A stretch of 50,707 bases of DNA, taken from NCBI GenBank assembly GCA_029781035.1, contig JAKOXK010000046.1, forward strand, positions 1-50,707, written 5' to 3'. A model generated the notes under the pieces. That model worked only from the letters and a program-made list of their open reading frames with translations, searched no databases and was not told the origin of the DNA. Below are positions 1 through 8,561 of the stretch, in pieces. How positions within the stretch are numbered: position 1 is the stretch's first letter; every line of letters begins with the position of its first letter. The translations under genes were made by a program, and so were the position numbers. This stretch comes from Armatimonadota bacterium (GTDB lineage: Bacteria > Armatimonadota > Fimbriimonadia > Fimbriimonadales > Fimbriimonadaceae).

Positions 1-1
1 G

Positions 2-661
2 CTGGGTAAGTTCGCCAAGACCTCTGGAGCCAAGGATGAGCCTGCACTCAGCCTGGTGCCTCCGAAGGGAGAGCCTCTGGCCAAGCCGGGCCCTCTGACC
101 CTGCTGAAGACCCCGAAGAACCTTCTGCTTTCGGGTTCGCTGGCCGTCGTGCTGATCTTCATGAGCGCGATGTCGCGAAACCCCTCATCCCTCTTTGGAC
201 CGAGGGCATCGGCTTCTCTTGCGCCTCAAGCACCCAAAGCGGCAGAGACGTCCGATTCCGCCAAGCCTGAGACAAGCAAGGACACCACCCCGCCCGCCAG
301 TTCCGAGCATTCGAGCTCTGAACCCGCCACTCCGTCCTCAGATGTCCACGACGTCCCGAAGGTGAAGACCAAACCGACGCCCTCAGGCGGGAAAGAGCCG
401 GTCTCTCGACCGCCCGTGTCCAAGACGCTCCCTAAGATAGAGACGAAACCCAAGCTCGGTGGCCCAGTCGTCATCGCAGATGGCGACGAACCGGTGCCTC
501 CGCCTGCCAAGCGCGCGAGCGCCAAAGCCCACCGAAATCAAACCTCCACCAAGGGGATCCGTAACCGACCGAAAGCCCATACCGTTAAGCCAGCAAAACG
601 GGCTGGCAGCTCGGCGCGGATCCGTGTGTACTTGCCTGACGGCACCCTCAAACGACCATGA
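2..661 (+). CDS. Membrane-anchored low-complexity protein, 5' end outside window
   Basis: I do not recognise this protein. The reading frame is open to the left edge of the window, so the true start probably lies outside; an internal GTG at 56 is possible but has no clear ribosome binding site. About 40 residues into the visible part is one hydrophobic segment (around NLLLSGSLAVVLIFMSAM), followed by some 140 residues rich in Pro, Ser, Lys and Thr and a short C-terminal stretch ending in RVYLPDGTLKRP. This looks like a single-pass inner-membrane protein with a long disordered extracytoplasmic linker. Its stop overlaps the ATG of the next gene (ATGA at 658-661), so the two are translationally coupled. 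The neighbour carries secretin-type N domains, so a pilus or secretion locus extending leftwards is conceivable but not shown. Confidence 0.6.
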   Translation: MGKFAKTSGAKDEPALSLVPPKGEPLAKPGPLTLLKTPKNLLLSGSLAVVLIFMSAMSRNPSSLFGPRASASLAPQAPKAAETSDSAKPETSKDTTPPASSEHSSSEPATPSSDVHDVPKVKTKPTPSGGKEPVSRPPVSKTLPKIETKPKLGGPVVIADGDEPVPPPAKRASAKAHRNQTSTKGIRNRPKAHTVKPAKRAGSSARIRVYLPDGTLKRP

Positions 662-1311
662 AATCAACTTTAGCCCTCCAACGCACCCTCGTCTGCCTCG
701 GCCTCGCCTTCTCGCTGGCCGCTCCCGTGCTCGCCCAAGACAAACCAGACGAAGCAAGCGGCAACGTAACGGTCACGTCGAACCAAGTGACGATCGCCTC
801 AAACGGCAAGGACATTCGTGGCATCCTGTTCGACCTCTTCACGCAAGCCAAGAAGAGCTTCGTGCTGGAGCCGAACACCCACTTCGTGCTGTACTTGGCC
901 CTGACCGGGGTCGAGTTTGACGAAGCGCTCGAAATCGTTTGCCACACTGCTGGACTCAAGTACGAACTCAACAATGGCATTTACTTCTTGTCGAAAGACG
1001 CAACGCAGCCTGCCGTAGTCAAGCCGGAAATCAAGGCTGAGCCCAAGCCCCTCGGACAGGTGACGGAAAGGGAACTTCAGAAGAAGTTGACGACCCGACT
1101 CTCCAAGACGGACATTCGCGAGGTCTTCGCCGAGTTCGCGCGACAGTCTGGGATCGCGATCGAGGTCGACAAGAAGGTTCCAGCCTACAAGGTGGACGCG
1201 TTCTTGATCGACACTTCGCTCAAGTACGCGCTCGACGTAGTGACCCGGGCTACAGGGCTTGAGTACGTGAAGACCGAGAACCGGACACTGCTCATCAAGC
1301 TCAAGAGCTAG
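658..1311 (+). CDS. Secreted protein with two STN/secretin-N-like domains
   Basis: A 217-residue protein with a clear signal peptide (hydrophobic core, cleavage near PVLA-QD). The mature part holds two similar modules, about residues 35-112 and 128-217. Each runs strand, then helix with an 'I..IL..L' or 'IREVFAEFA' pattern, then 'FD.AL/LKYALD.V...TGL.Y' and a closing strand that ends in a leucine-rich tail. This is the pattern of STN or secretin N1-type domains found at the N-termini of secretins and TonB receptors. No secretin barrel follows, so the protein is either a stand-alone periplasmic adaptor or part of a split system. The start overlaps the preceding stop. Its last 11 bases overlap the 3' end of the convergent gene. 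The domain call rests on pattern recognition only. Confidence 0.65.
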   Translation: MKSTLALQRTLVCLGLAFSLAAPVLAQDKPDEASGNVTVTSNQVTIASNGKDIRGILFDLFTQAKKSFVLEPNTHFVLYLALTGVEFDEALEIVCHTAGLKYELNNGIYFLSKDATQPAVVKPEIKAEPKPLGQVTERELQKKLTTRLSKTDIREVFAEFARQSGIAIEVDKKVPAYKVDAFLIDTSLKYALDVVTRATGLEYVKTENRTLLIKLKS

Positions 1312-3088
1312 TCCGATCTGGGACGAACTCGTCGATCATCTGGATCAGACTCTGAATCTGCGGATCATCTGGGAACCGCCGTGCGACCAGCCGAATCGAG
1401 CGCACTTCGAAGGGTCGGAAGGGAAACGGTGGCTCTAGCGGTGAGAGCCCAGCACGCCTGACCTGCTCCGATACCTCGGCGGTCATGGTGCTGGACTCCA
1501 GCAAGCACGCCGTATAGAGATAGCGGACCATCGCGGACTCCCGGTGTTGCAGGCACTCGTTGATGAGCCGGGCGGCATCATGAACCAGGCCTGAGCCGAT
1601 CAACAAGCCCAGAACGTCGTAGAGGCTGTCCACTTCTTCGGCCAGATGGAAGACCAACGGGCTCGCACCCAGCGCGTCGGGCGCGATCGGCGTGGCCAAG
1701 TAGGCCTCAGCACGCAACACGGGGTCGAGCGGAGCCAAGAACCGGGCGTTCAAGAGGCTGGTCCTTTCCTCCTCTTCCGTGTCGGACAGCCTGTCAGCGA
1801 CAGCCCGAAGCCACCAAGTGAGCTGGTCTTCGCTGTTCGTCATCAGCGATATGTCTATGTAATCTCGGCATTCCTTATACTGAGTCGACTTCATGGCTGA
1901 CATGGCTCTTTGCAGGGCAGCGACGGCCTCGAGTCCATACGGGACGGGAGCCAGAACTGTGCCGTTCTGGAGTGCGGAGAAGAACTGACGCTCCAGCGTT
2001 TGCGACTCGCCGCTCTTGCAGGACGCGGCTTCGAGCATGGTCCGAGCGATCTCTGACGGGAGCGCATTGGGCCGCGTCGGGGAAGGCTTCCCTTCTTCGA
2101 GCCGGACCAGCTCTCTGCCTTCGGCATCCCGCACTGCGAGTCCTGTGACGGGAACCCCAAGATCCTCTGCGAACGGAACCTGGGGGTGTAGGTCGGCTGT
2201 AGCTTCAAGAGTGTCGCCCGGACCGGTGTTGACGAAGATCTTGCACGCGTGCCTCTTGCTGTCTGCCTGAATGCCAACGCGCCCTCCTTGGACACTGACA
2301 GCGACTCCTTCGGAGAACGCGTCCAGGCTCGAAAGCCCCGTTACGGGCGACAGCTCAATGGTATGGCTCTGGGTCGCTCGGGGCCCGAGGAACGCGTGCA
2401 ACCAGGGCGCTAGTCCGATCTGAACGACCGCTTGGTCTTCGCTGACTGACTCAAGGTGCCCGTCCTGGACTGCGATTGCGAGTCCGCACCCGTGATCGGG
2501 GCGCCACAAGCCCACAGAGTGCCCAAAATCCCGGACCGTCGATCCGCACCGATCGACGAGGAGCGAGGCTCGCACATCTACAGGCACTAGTTGACGGTTG
2601 TGGATCCGGACTTCGACGAGCAAGGCAGAAGAAGAAGGGCGGAGGCTGGCGCAGAGGCTCCAGTCAACACCTTCGCGGGTCAGACCAAAGAGGAGCACCC
2701 CTGCGCTCGATTCCTCGTGCGAGGGATCGTAGGACTGGAACGACACAGGCCCCATTCCGGTCTGGAGGCTCGAACCGACGGAGAGTTGGAATCCGTCTGG
2801 CAAGACGAGGATGCCGTCGTCCCGGGCCATGGCCATCAAAGGCTCTGAGGTGCACAGACATTCGGACCCGGTCCGCTTGTCGAGGACCGAATGGACACGA
2901 CCGCCGAGATCAGGAACGATCGTCACGACTGTCCAATCGTTCTCGAGCACGATTGTCCTAAACTCGGACAGCACGGTTCGGCCCGTCTTGTGCAGGGCCG
3001 GCCTCGGGTAGCTCGCCTTGTCGGGGGCACCTGGTTCAAGGACTTCGCAAGTGAGCCTTGTCCGACTTTCTAGAACTTTGACCGCCAT
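1301..3088 (-). CDS. DUF5107-like protein of unknown function
   Basis: A 595-residue protein without an obvious signal peptide. The N-terminal third contains 'VTIVPDLGGRVHSVLDKRTG', which matches the opening of DUF5107-type beta-sandwich domains (aldose-epimerase-like fold, 'LPELGGR...DKRTG'). The C-terminal half (about residues 340-590) is helical and could be TPR-like, as in many DUF5107 proteins. I chose the ATG at 3088: the methionine precedes AVKVLE, and AAGGCGGG lies just upstream. A frame extension to 3169 would give a Cys-rich leader overlapping the divergent gene. The 3' end overlaps the convergent STN-domain gene by 11 bases. The function is unknown; carbohydrate binding is a family-level guess. 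Confidence 0.55.
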   Translation of the reverse strand: MAVKVLESRTRLTCEVLEPGAPDKASYPRPALHKTGRTVLSEFRTIVLENDWTVVTIVPDLGGRVHSVLDKRTGSECLCTSEPLMAMARDDGILVLPDGFQLSVGSSLQTGMGPVSFQSYDPSHEESSAGVLLFGLTREGVDWSLCASLRPSSSALLVEVRIHNRQLVPVDVRASLLVDRCGSTVRDFGHSVGLWRPDHGCGLAIAVQDGHLESVSEDQAVVQIGLAPWLHAFLGPRATQSHTIELSPVTGLSSLDAFSEGVAVSVQGGRVGIQADSKRHACKIFVNTGPGDTLEATADLHPQVPFAEDLGVPVTGLAVRDAEGRELVRLEEGKPSPTRPNALPSEIARTMLEAASCKSGESQTLERQFFSALQNGTVLAPVPYGLEAVAALQRAMSAMKSTQYKECRDYIDISLMTNSEDQLTWWLRAVADRLSDTEEEERTSLLNARFLAPLDPVLRAEAYLATPIAPDALGASPLVFHLAEEVDSLYDVLGLLIGSGLVHDAARLINECLQHRESAMVRYLYTACLLESSTMTAEVSEQVRRAGLSPLEPPFPFRPFEVRSIRLVARRFPDDPQIQSLIQMIDEFVPDRTSS

Positions 3089-3138
3089 AATCCCGCCTTC
3101 AGTATGGACGTCTGCCAAAATAGTCCGGCAACCGGCGC

Positions 3139-3642
3139 ATGAGTATGAGAGCCAGACCCGAGCGGGCACCGTGGGTACCTTGGATTTGGGGCGTTTTTCT
3201 TTGGATCTGCGTCCCGGCTGCCCTGTTCTTCCTGGGCTTCAAGATTCTAGGCCCCAACATCGGGCAAGTGGCCCCGATCAAGGCGGAGGCTGAGAAGATC
3301 GAAGGACTGGTGTCGGCTCGACCCGACAATCCTCCTGCGCCAGTCCAGAGCAGTGACACGCCAAAAGGACCGAAGGTGGACATCGTTGTCGAGAGGTCGT
3401 CCGGCCGGAAGCGCAAGACTCAGAGCGAAGACGGCCAAAACCCCACCACAGGTCGGCCAAGAAGCAACAAGAAGCCCACAAAAAGCCAGACCGAAGAATC
3501 GCCGACAGTCCCCGACCACCCGATCGACGAGGCGAGCGGAGACGCGGCGATGGGTGGAGACCTGACGCGGCCAGGGCCGACACGTCACAGGAAGAAGTCG
3601 TCAGACGACGCCCATGTCACCAAAGAAGGCCAAGGCGTTTGA
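3139..3642 (+). CDS. Small membrane protein with charged tail, unknown
   Basis: Hypothetical protein of 167 residues. A basic N-terminus is followed by one strong transmembrane segment (about residues 14-36, WGVFLWICVPAALFFLGFKI) and then a roughly 120-residue tail rich in Lys, Arg, Pro, Ser and Thr with no predicted globular core. Its layout resembles the protein at 2-661. The gene lies divergently from the DUF5107-like gene, and its last 42 bases overlap the 3' end of tatD on the other strand. The long antisense overlap and low-complexity tail lower confidence, but the membrane segment and ATG start support a real gene. Confidence 0.5.
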   Translation: MSMRARPERAPWVPWIWGVFLWICVPAALFFLGFKILGPNIGQVAPIKAEAEKIEGLVSARPDNPPAPVQSSDTPKGPKVDIVVERSSGRKRKTQSEDGQNPTTGRPRSNKKPTKSQTEESPTVPDHPIDEASGDAAMGGDLTRPGPTRHRKKSSDDAHVTKEGQGV

Positions 3643-4374
3643 CGTCGTCAACTGAGCGCAATCCTCGTCGCTCAGGCCCAAAGCTTCGGCCAGTCCCTTG
3701 TTGACTTCGGTAACCCATGCTGGCTTGTTCCTCTGTCCCCGATAGGGGATGGGTGCCATCCATGGGCTGTCCGTCTCGATGACGATCCGATCGCGTGGCA
3801 AGGTCGCCAGCACATCCCGCAAAGGCCCTGAACTCTTGTAGGTGACCGGGCCATCGACGCCAAACCAACCTCCCAAAGCAATGCCGCGACGGGCAGCATC
3901 AACGCTTCCAGCGAAACAGTGGAACAGGTACTTGTGGGCTGGTCGGCTCTCAAGCACGGTGAGGAGTTCGTCGTAGGCGTCACGGCAATGGAACACGACA
4001 GGCTTGCCGGTTTCGACGGCCAGGTCGAGTTGTCCGCTCAAGCACTCGAACTGGTCGGCACGAGACGCATGGTCTCGGTAGAAATCAAGCCCGATCTCAC
4101 CAAGGGCCACGACTTTCGGATGTGCCAACAATGTTCGGATCGTAGGCAGCTCACCGGCTCGATAGTCTGAGGCGTGGTTTGGGTGCCATCCGACAGCGGC
4201 ATAAAGCTCGGTGAACTCCTCTGCCAGACTGACTGCCCGCTCGCTCGAAGCGGTGTCCACGCCGACGACGATCATACGGGCGACACCGGCCGCCATCGCT
4301 TCGTTCACGGCCATGCCGACGATCGGAAAAGCGTCCCTATCGTTGAGGTGGCAGTGCGTGTCGATCAGCTGCAT
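3601..4374 (-). CDS. tatD: TatD family metal-dependent deoxyribonuclease
   Basis: 257 residues, the normal length for TatD/YcfH hydrolases. These cytoplasmic TIM-barrel metal enzymes have 3'-5' exonuclease or DNase activity. Diagnostic elements are the N-terminal metal-binding motif DTHCHLND (H7, H9), ALGEIGLDFYRD (metal Glu), the KPVVFHCRDAYDE segment, YLFHCFAGS, and the C-terminal RIVIETDSPWMAPIPYRG, which carries the conserved Asp and the 'PYRG..N.P' TatD ending. The ATG at 4374 gives the typical MQLIDTHCH start. The 3' end overlaps the convergent small membrane protein gene; a divergent membrane protein gene starts 74 bases upstream. Family assignment is secure, the exact substrate is not. 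Confidence 0.93.
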   Translation of the reverse strand: MQLIDTHCHLNDRDAFPIVGMAVNEAMAAGVARMIVVGVDTASSERAVSLAEEFTELYAAVGWHPNHASDYRAGELPTIRTLLAHPKVVALGEIGLDFYRDHASRADQFECLSGQLDLAVETGKPVVFHCRDAYDELLTVLESRPAHKYLFHCFAGSVDAARRGIALGGWFGVDGPVTYKSSGPLRDVLATLPRDRIVIETDSPWMAPIPYRGQRNKPAWVTEVNKGLAEALGLSDEDCAQLTTSNALAFFGDMGVV

Positions 4375-4448
4375 CGTCTCATACGTGTACCCGCACGCCC
4401 CAACTTCGAGGACCCTTTGGACGTATTCTTTCCGTACAGGCCCGTGAT

Positions 4449-5300
4449 ATGCGCCTTAACCGCAAGTTCCCTAACCTGACGCTCTACCTGCAGCACCTCT
4501 CCAATGAGTCTGCCCGCAGGAGCGTCACGGCTGTTCCTGCGTGGACGCTCCTGATCTCGGTGGGCCTTCTCGTGCTCGGAGGAACCCTAGGGCCCTGGGG
4601 CTTTCTGGGAGGCGCTGCCCTCGGGCTGGCCTTGATGGGAACCGTTACGGCCATAGCCAACCGTGCCAAGGCAAAGGATCCCCACGAGCAGCGACGCCGG
4701 GACGTCTTTCGGACAGCCGCGGAGCTTCGACAGCTTGAAGTCCACCACAAGTTGCACCGATGGATGGATCCCGTGGCGCTCCAGTTGCTCGAGGCAGGGG
4801 CCTATCACTGGTCCCGTGTCCGGTCTTCGCTCACCGGGCCCCAATGGGGGGCCAAACAGCTGCCCGAGTACTGGCAGAGCCTTCGCAACCAGGTCTCCGT
4901 CGCTTCCGACGAAGGGATGTCCGATCTGCTCTTGCTGGCAAGAAACTGCCTTGGCCCTCCTCAGAAGGACAAGCAGAGCGACATTCAAGGCGTGATCGAA
5001 AGCTTCATCGATCTCGACATCGCCGACGCGCTTCAAGGACTCAAGCAGATGGCCTCAGCCGATTGGACAGCCTACGCCCATCAGAGCCCCCAAGCGCAGA
5101 TGGTGGCTCAACATGGTCGTGAGATCGCTGAGCGTCTGAAGGCCCTTGCCGACGATGTGGAATCGAAAGCCGGCGAGATCTCGATGGAGTCGAGCATGCC
5201 GGGTGAGCTCTCCAGTCTCGAAGCCCTGGACGGTGTCCTTGGTGAACTGCGGACAGTCCGCGAAGCGGAAGAAGAGCTGCAACAGCGGCTTGGGCAGTAG
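4449..5300 (+). CDS. Unknown membrane protein with helical cytoplasmic domain
   Basis: A 283-residue protein I cannot assign. Residues about 30-70 form two hydrophobic segments linked by a Gly-rich turn (LLVLGGTLGPWGFLGGAALGLALMG), and the remaining ~210 residues are charged and predominantly helical, ending in a coiled-coil-like EAEEELQQRLGQ. This suggests a hairpin membrane anchor with a cytoplasmic helical domain. The gene ends directly against the 3' end of the convergent acyl-CoA ligase with no gap. A possible -10 (TATTCT, 4424-4429) lies 19 bases upstream of the ATG, so a short leader is likely. Confidence 0.65.
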   Translation: MRLNRKFPNLTLYLQHLSNESARRSVTAVPAWTLLISVGLLVLGGTLGPWGFLGGAALGLALMGTVTAIANRAKAKDPHEQRRRDVFRTAAELRQLEVHHKLHRWMDPVALQLLEAGAYHWSRVRSSLTGPQWGAKQLPEYWQSLRNQVSVASDEGMSDLLLLARNCLGPPQKDKQSDIQGVIESFIDLDIADALQGLKQMASADWTAYAHQSPQAQMVAQHGREIAERLKALADDVESKAGEISMESSMPGELSSLEALDGVLGELRTVREAEEELQQRLGQ

Positions 5301-7007
5301 TCACTTCTTGAGAGTGTCGATCTCGGACGCAAACTTCTCCCGGACGAACTTACGACGCACCTTGAGGGACGGTGTCAGTTCGCCGGTCTCGATGCTGAAG
5401 CTCGAACCGATCAGCGTGTGGCGCTTGACCTTTTCGAAGTCAGCCAGCTGCTTGTTCGCTTTGTCAACCTCGGATTTGATCAGGGCCCTGACCGCGTCAA
5501 GGCTGACAATCTTCGATGGATCCTTCTCGTGCACGCCTTCTTTCGCGAGCCAGATCTTGACGCGCTCGAACTCAGGAACGATCACGGCGATGCAGTACTC
5601 AAGGCCGTCGCCGAACAGAACGGCTTCACCGATGTACTCGCTTTCCTTGAGTTTGGCCTCTATCCTTTGAGGGGCAATGTTCTTGCCGTTGGCCAAAACA
5701 AGGATGTCCTTTTTCCTGTCCGTTATTTTCAGGTTCCCACGATCAAACTCACCAATATCGCCGGTATGGAACCAGCCTTGGGCATCAATCGCCTCAGCCG
5801 ACGCGTCGGGGAGCCTGTGGTATCCCGTCATGACGGCTGAACCACGAACGAGGATCTCGCCATCGGATGCGATCCGGATTTCGACGCACGGTATGGGCGG
5901 CCCGACCGTATGGGGCCTGTTGTCCTCGGGCAAGTTCAAGCAGGTAGCGGCAGTCGTCTCGGTCAGGCCGTAGCCTTGGAGCACGGTGAGCCCGAAGGCG
6001 ATATAGAACTCAGAGACTTGCGGTGCCAATGCTGCACCACCACTCACGAAGAACCGGATGTTGCTACCCGTCCTGTCGCGGATCTTCTTGCCCACGAGCG
6101 CGTCAGTGACTGGGAACAAAGGCGCGAACTGACCCCGAGCCTTCAGCAGGCCTTGCGACAAGGCAAGGTGAAAGAGGATCTGCCTCCACCGAGGTTGTTT
6201 TTCGACACCTTCGAGTATCCGGAGCCGAAGGCTTTCGAAGAACCTCGGCACGCCGGTCATGATCGTCGGCCGTATCTTGGGAAGGTCGTTAAAGAGTGCC
6301 GCCAAGGACGAGACGTAGGCCACGGTGGCACCGACGGCGAAGGCAAGCACGTGGCCGGCGTACCTTTCAAAGACGTGGGACAGCGGCAAGAAGCTGAGGA
6401 AGGTGTCGTTCTCACCGATGGCGTAGGTGTCATGGATCGACTGACTCAGATCCAGGAACCCCGCATGAGTCAACATCGCCCCTTTGGGCTGACCGGTCGT
6501 CCCGCTCGTGTAGATGATGGTGGCTAGGTCGGTCCGGGACACCTCTTGCGTGCGTCGGTCCCACTCCTCGCGCGTCAGAGCAGAAGTCCGCTCCGACAGG
6601 CCGGCTCCAATCAGAACGACGTTGAACTCCGGGAACTTCGCCGCCTGAGTGGCGTCTTGAGCCACAACGAGCTTGGCTCCGCAGTCAGAAGCGATGTACT
6701 GGGCTTGATCTGCTGGAAGTGTGGGATAAATCGGAACGAGGACGATTCCCAGCGTCTGTGCCGCCCAGTCGGTAAGTGCCCAATCGACGCTCGTCTCGGC
6801 CACCAAGGCCACACAGTCTCCCTTCTGAAGTCCAAACGAGTCGAGACCCTTGGCGTATGCGAAGGCGGTTTCGAGGGCCTCCGAGTATGGAACCGGAACG
6901 TGCCCCGACTTCGTGGGACGCAAGTAGGCGGCCTTGTCTGAGTAGTACCTGCAGTTCGTTTTGAAGAGGTCGCCCAGGGATCGGGCTTCTGCGATTCGGG
7001 GTGTCAT
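5301..7007 (-). CDS. fadD: Long-chain fatty acid-CoA ligase (AMP-forming)
   Basis: A 568-residue member of the ANL adenylate-forming superfamily. It activates long-chain fatty acids with ATP and CoA for beta-oxidation or lipid synthesis. The AMP-binding loop YTSGTTGQPKG is at about residues 166-176, followed by GYGLTETTA (A5 motif), GWFHTGDIG and KITDRKKDILVLANGKNIAP (A7/A8 with the hinge Asp-Arg). The order and length match the bacterial FadD15/long-chain group. The frame extends to 7169, but the ATG at 7007 gives the normal N-terminus (MTPRIAEARSLGDLF) and avoids reading through the terminator hairpin at 7071-7098. A likely -10 (TATAAG, minus strand, 7027-7032) fits this start. Chain-length preference cannot be read from the sequence. 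Confidence 0.92.
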   Translation of the reverse strand: MTPRIAEARSLGDLFKTNCRYYSDKAAYLRPTKSGHVPVPYSEALETAFAYAKGLDSFGLQKGDCVALVAETSVDWALTDWAAQTLGIVLVPIYPTLPADQAQYIASDCGAKLVVAQDATQAAKFPEFNVVLIGAGLSERTSALTREEWDRRTQEVSRTDLATIIYTSGTTGQPKGAMLTHAGFLDLSQSIHDTYAIGENDTFLSFLPLSHVFERYAGHVLAFAVGATVAYVSSLAALFNDLPKIRPTIMTGVPRFFESLRLRILEGVEKQPRWRQILFHLALSQGLLKARGQFAPLFPVTDALVGKKIRDRTGSNIRFFVSGGAALAPQVSEFYIAFGLTVLQGYGLTETTAATCLNLPEDNRPHTVGPPIPCVEIRIASDGEILVRGSAVMTGYHRLPDASAEAIDAQGWFHTGDIGEFDRGNLKITDRKKDILVLANGKNIAPQRIEAKLKESEYIGEAVLFGDGLEYCIAVIVPEFERVKIWLAKEGVHEKDPSKIVSLDAVRALIKSEVDKANKQLADFEKVKRHTLIGSSFSIETGELTPSLKVRRKFVREKFASEIDTLKK

Positions 7008-7065
7008 GGGCGCAATGCCAGACCGGCTTATACCAGAAACAACGGGTGTCTCGGCCCGGTCAGAG

Positions 7066-7098
7066 TGAAGAAAACCCTTCCCCATGGCAGGGGAAGGG
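7066..7098 (-). terminator. Rho-independent terminator after the DUF58 gene
   Basis: On the minus strand a 9-bp perfect stem (CCCTTCCCC/GGGGAAGGG, arms 7090-7098 and 7075-7083) with a 6-nt loop is followed by TTTTCTTCA. It lies downstream of the minus-strand DUF58 gene and upstream of the acyl-CoA ligase start, so it separates the two transcripts. The rest of the gap 7099-7225 is comparatively AT-rich and holds nothing else I can name. Confidence 0.8.
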
Positions 7099-7225
7099 AT
7101 GGCAGTCCAGGTTCTGTTGCGTCGATGCGCATGGGAGTAGTGCCGTAGCACCACATCCTCTTCAGTCACAAGATATCCCAGGTTCGAGAGAAAATGTACT
7201 TTTTATTACTCCTTTCGGCAAAACG

Positions 7226-8542
7226 TTAAAGCAGGGCCCGTTCCTTGACTCTGAGATAAGCGGTCACAAGCGTAGCCGCTAGGTCTTGTGGCTCTGATTC
7301 GACGGTGTGGAAGCCTGCTGTGGCGAGGATTGTTTCTGCCTCCTGGCGATCCGCCTGATACCATGTGGCGGATGCCCTCAGGGCCAAGGTGCGCGAATCA
7401 GTCGTTCTCAGCGCCAAAAGCTCTTTGAGTCGTGGATCCCTGACGCGGACAACCATGAGAAGGTGGTGACGCTGCACGTGGTCGAGCGCCGATACGAGTT
7501 CTCGCGCTTGGTCGTCGTTTTCGGCGTCTGTGAAGAAGACGACAAGGGAGCGGCGCTTCCACTTGGATCCCAGATAGGAAAAGGCCTTTCCGTAGTGCGG
7601 CTGGACGGGCTCGGCCACAAGATCATGGGCGGCACTGAGGATGGCCGCCACCTGGGCTCGGCCACGTTTCGGCGCGACATAGCCCCGGACTGCGTCGTTG
7701 AAGGCGTACAGCCCAACCATGTCGCCAGCGCGCTCCGCGGCGTGGAGGAGCATGAGGGCGGCGTCCAAGGCGTGGTCCAGTTTGGTGACCCCATCGATTT
7801 CGCCAAGCATATGCCTCCCAAGGTCGAGAACAACGATCACAGCTTGGTTCCTCTCTTGCTCGTAGTTTCGAACGACGAGCTTTCCCCTCCGAGCTGTCGA
7901 CTTCCAATCCACGAACCGGAAGTCGTCGTCGTTGTACTCGCGGAGGCTCTCAAAATCAGTACCCAGGCCCCGGATGCGAGCGCGCCTGAGTCCGACTTCG
8001 CGCAGACGCCCTTTCTGCTTGAGCAGTTCAAAGTCCCGTATCTGCCTCACGTTTGGATAAACGCGAACGGGCTGGGCCGTGTCGAGCCACTTCTCCACGG
8101 TAGCCAGACCCAGGGGGGCGGCGTACCGGACGTACGTGCCCCGGAACGTGTCCTCTCCCCGTTCACTCGGTTTCACGCGATAAGCGTGCGTTTTCAGGTC
8201 TCCCGGTTCGATCGTCAGTTCAAACTCGTTGTCAACGGCCTGGAACGACTCCGGCGCCTCATCCCGGACGCGCAGTCTTAGAGACACCGGTGCGTCACTC
8301 TCGACGTCGACAGTGACCACGTTCTGGACTCGGACAGAGAGGACGGGATCCATACGCCGGTCGATCCTGACGGGAGCCCATTTGGAGGCGACGCGACCGG
8401 AGACGAAGAATAAGACAAGGAGAGCCAGGTCGTAAGGAAGCACCAGGCGCTCGAGCCCACTCACGGCCAACCCCGCGAATGCAGGTACAAGGCCACAAGC
8501 CAAGGCCAACCAGAGCCTCTTCGTGGGCAGAAGCCTTGTCAT
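7226..8542 (-). CDS. DUF58 domain protein (vWA-like)
   Basis: A 438-residue protein with two N-terminal membrane segments (about residues 10-50) followed by a beta-rich region and a C-terminal DUF58/von Willebrand A-like domain. The DUF58 signature is clear: GLGTDFESLREYNDDDFRFV followed by DWKSTARRGKLVVRNYEQE, then the MIDAS-like strand AVIVVLDLGRHM. DUF58 proteins usually sit beside MoxR ATPases and transglutaminase-like proteins and are thought to take part in chaperone-like or cell-envelope functions. Here the MoxR partner is not adjacent; the divergent neighbour is an RDD membrane protein, a gene commonly found near DUF58 genes. The ATG at 8542 lies 8 bases after a TATGCT -10 candidate. 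Confidence 0.88.
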   Translation of the reverse strand: MTRLLPTKRLWLALACGLVPAFAGLAVSGLERLVLPYDLALLVLFFVSGRVASKWAPVRIDRRMDPVLSVRVQNVVTVDVESDAPVSLRLRVRDEAPESFQAVDNEFELTIEPGDLKTHAYRVKPSERGEDTFRGTYVRYAAPLGLATVEKWLDTAQPVRVYPNVRQIRDFELLKQKGRLREVGLRRARIRGLGTDFESLREYNDDDFRFVDWKSTARRGKLVVRNYEQERNQAVIVVLDLGRHMLGEIDGVTKLDHALDAALMLLHAAERAGDMVGLYAFNDAVRGYVAPKRGRAQVAAILSAAHDLVAEPVQPHYGKAFSYLGSKWKRRSLVVFFTDAENDDQARELVSALDHVQRHHLLMVVRVRDPRLKELLALRTTDSRTLALRASATWYQADRQEAETILATAGFHTVESEPQDLAATLVTAYLRVKERALL

Positions 8543-8549
8543 GCAGTGG

Positions 8550-8556
8550 TAGCATA
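8550..8556. promoter_or_regulatory. Overlapping divergent -10 elements (DUF58 and RDD genes)
   Basis: Plus-strand TAGCAT (8550-8555) ends 6 bases before the GTG of the RDD gene. Minus-strand TATGCT (8556-8551) ends 8 bases before the ATG of the DUF58 gene. Both genes are therefore predicted to start from one shared, nearly symmetrical -10 region, giving leaderless or nearly leaderless transcripts in both directions. No convincing -35 is visible on either side. Confidence 0.5.
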
Positions 8557-8561
8557 CATCT

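Noticed and set aside
7307-8281. 324-codon open frame on the plus strand
   Set aside because: It is antisense to the DUF58 gene and lacks any domain pattern.
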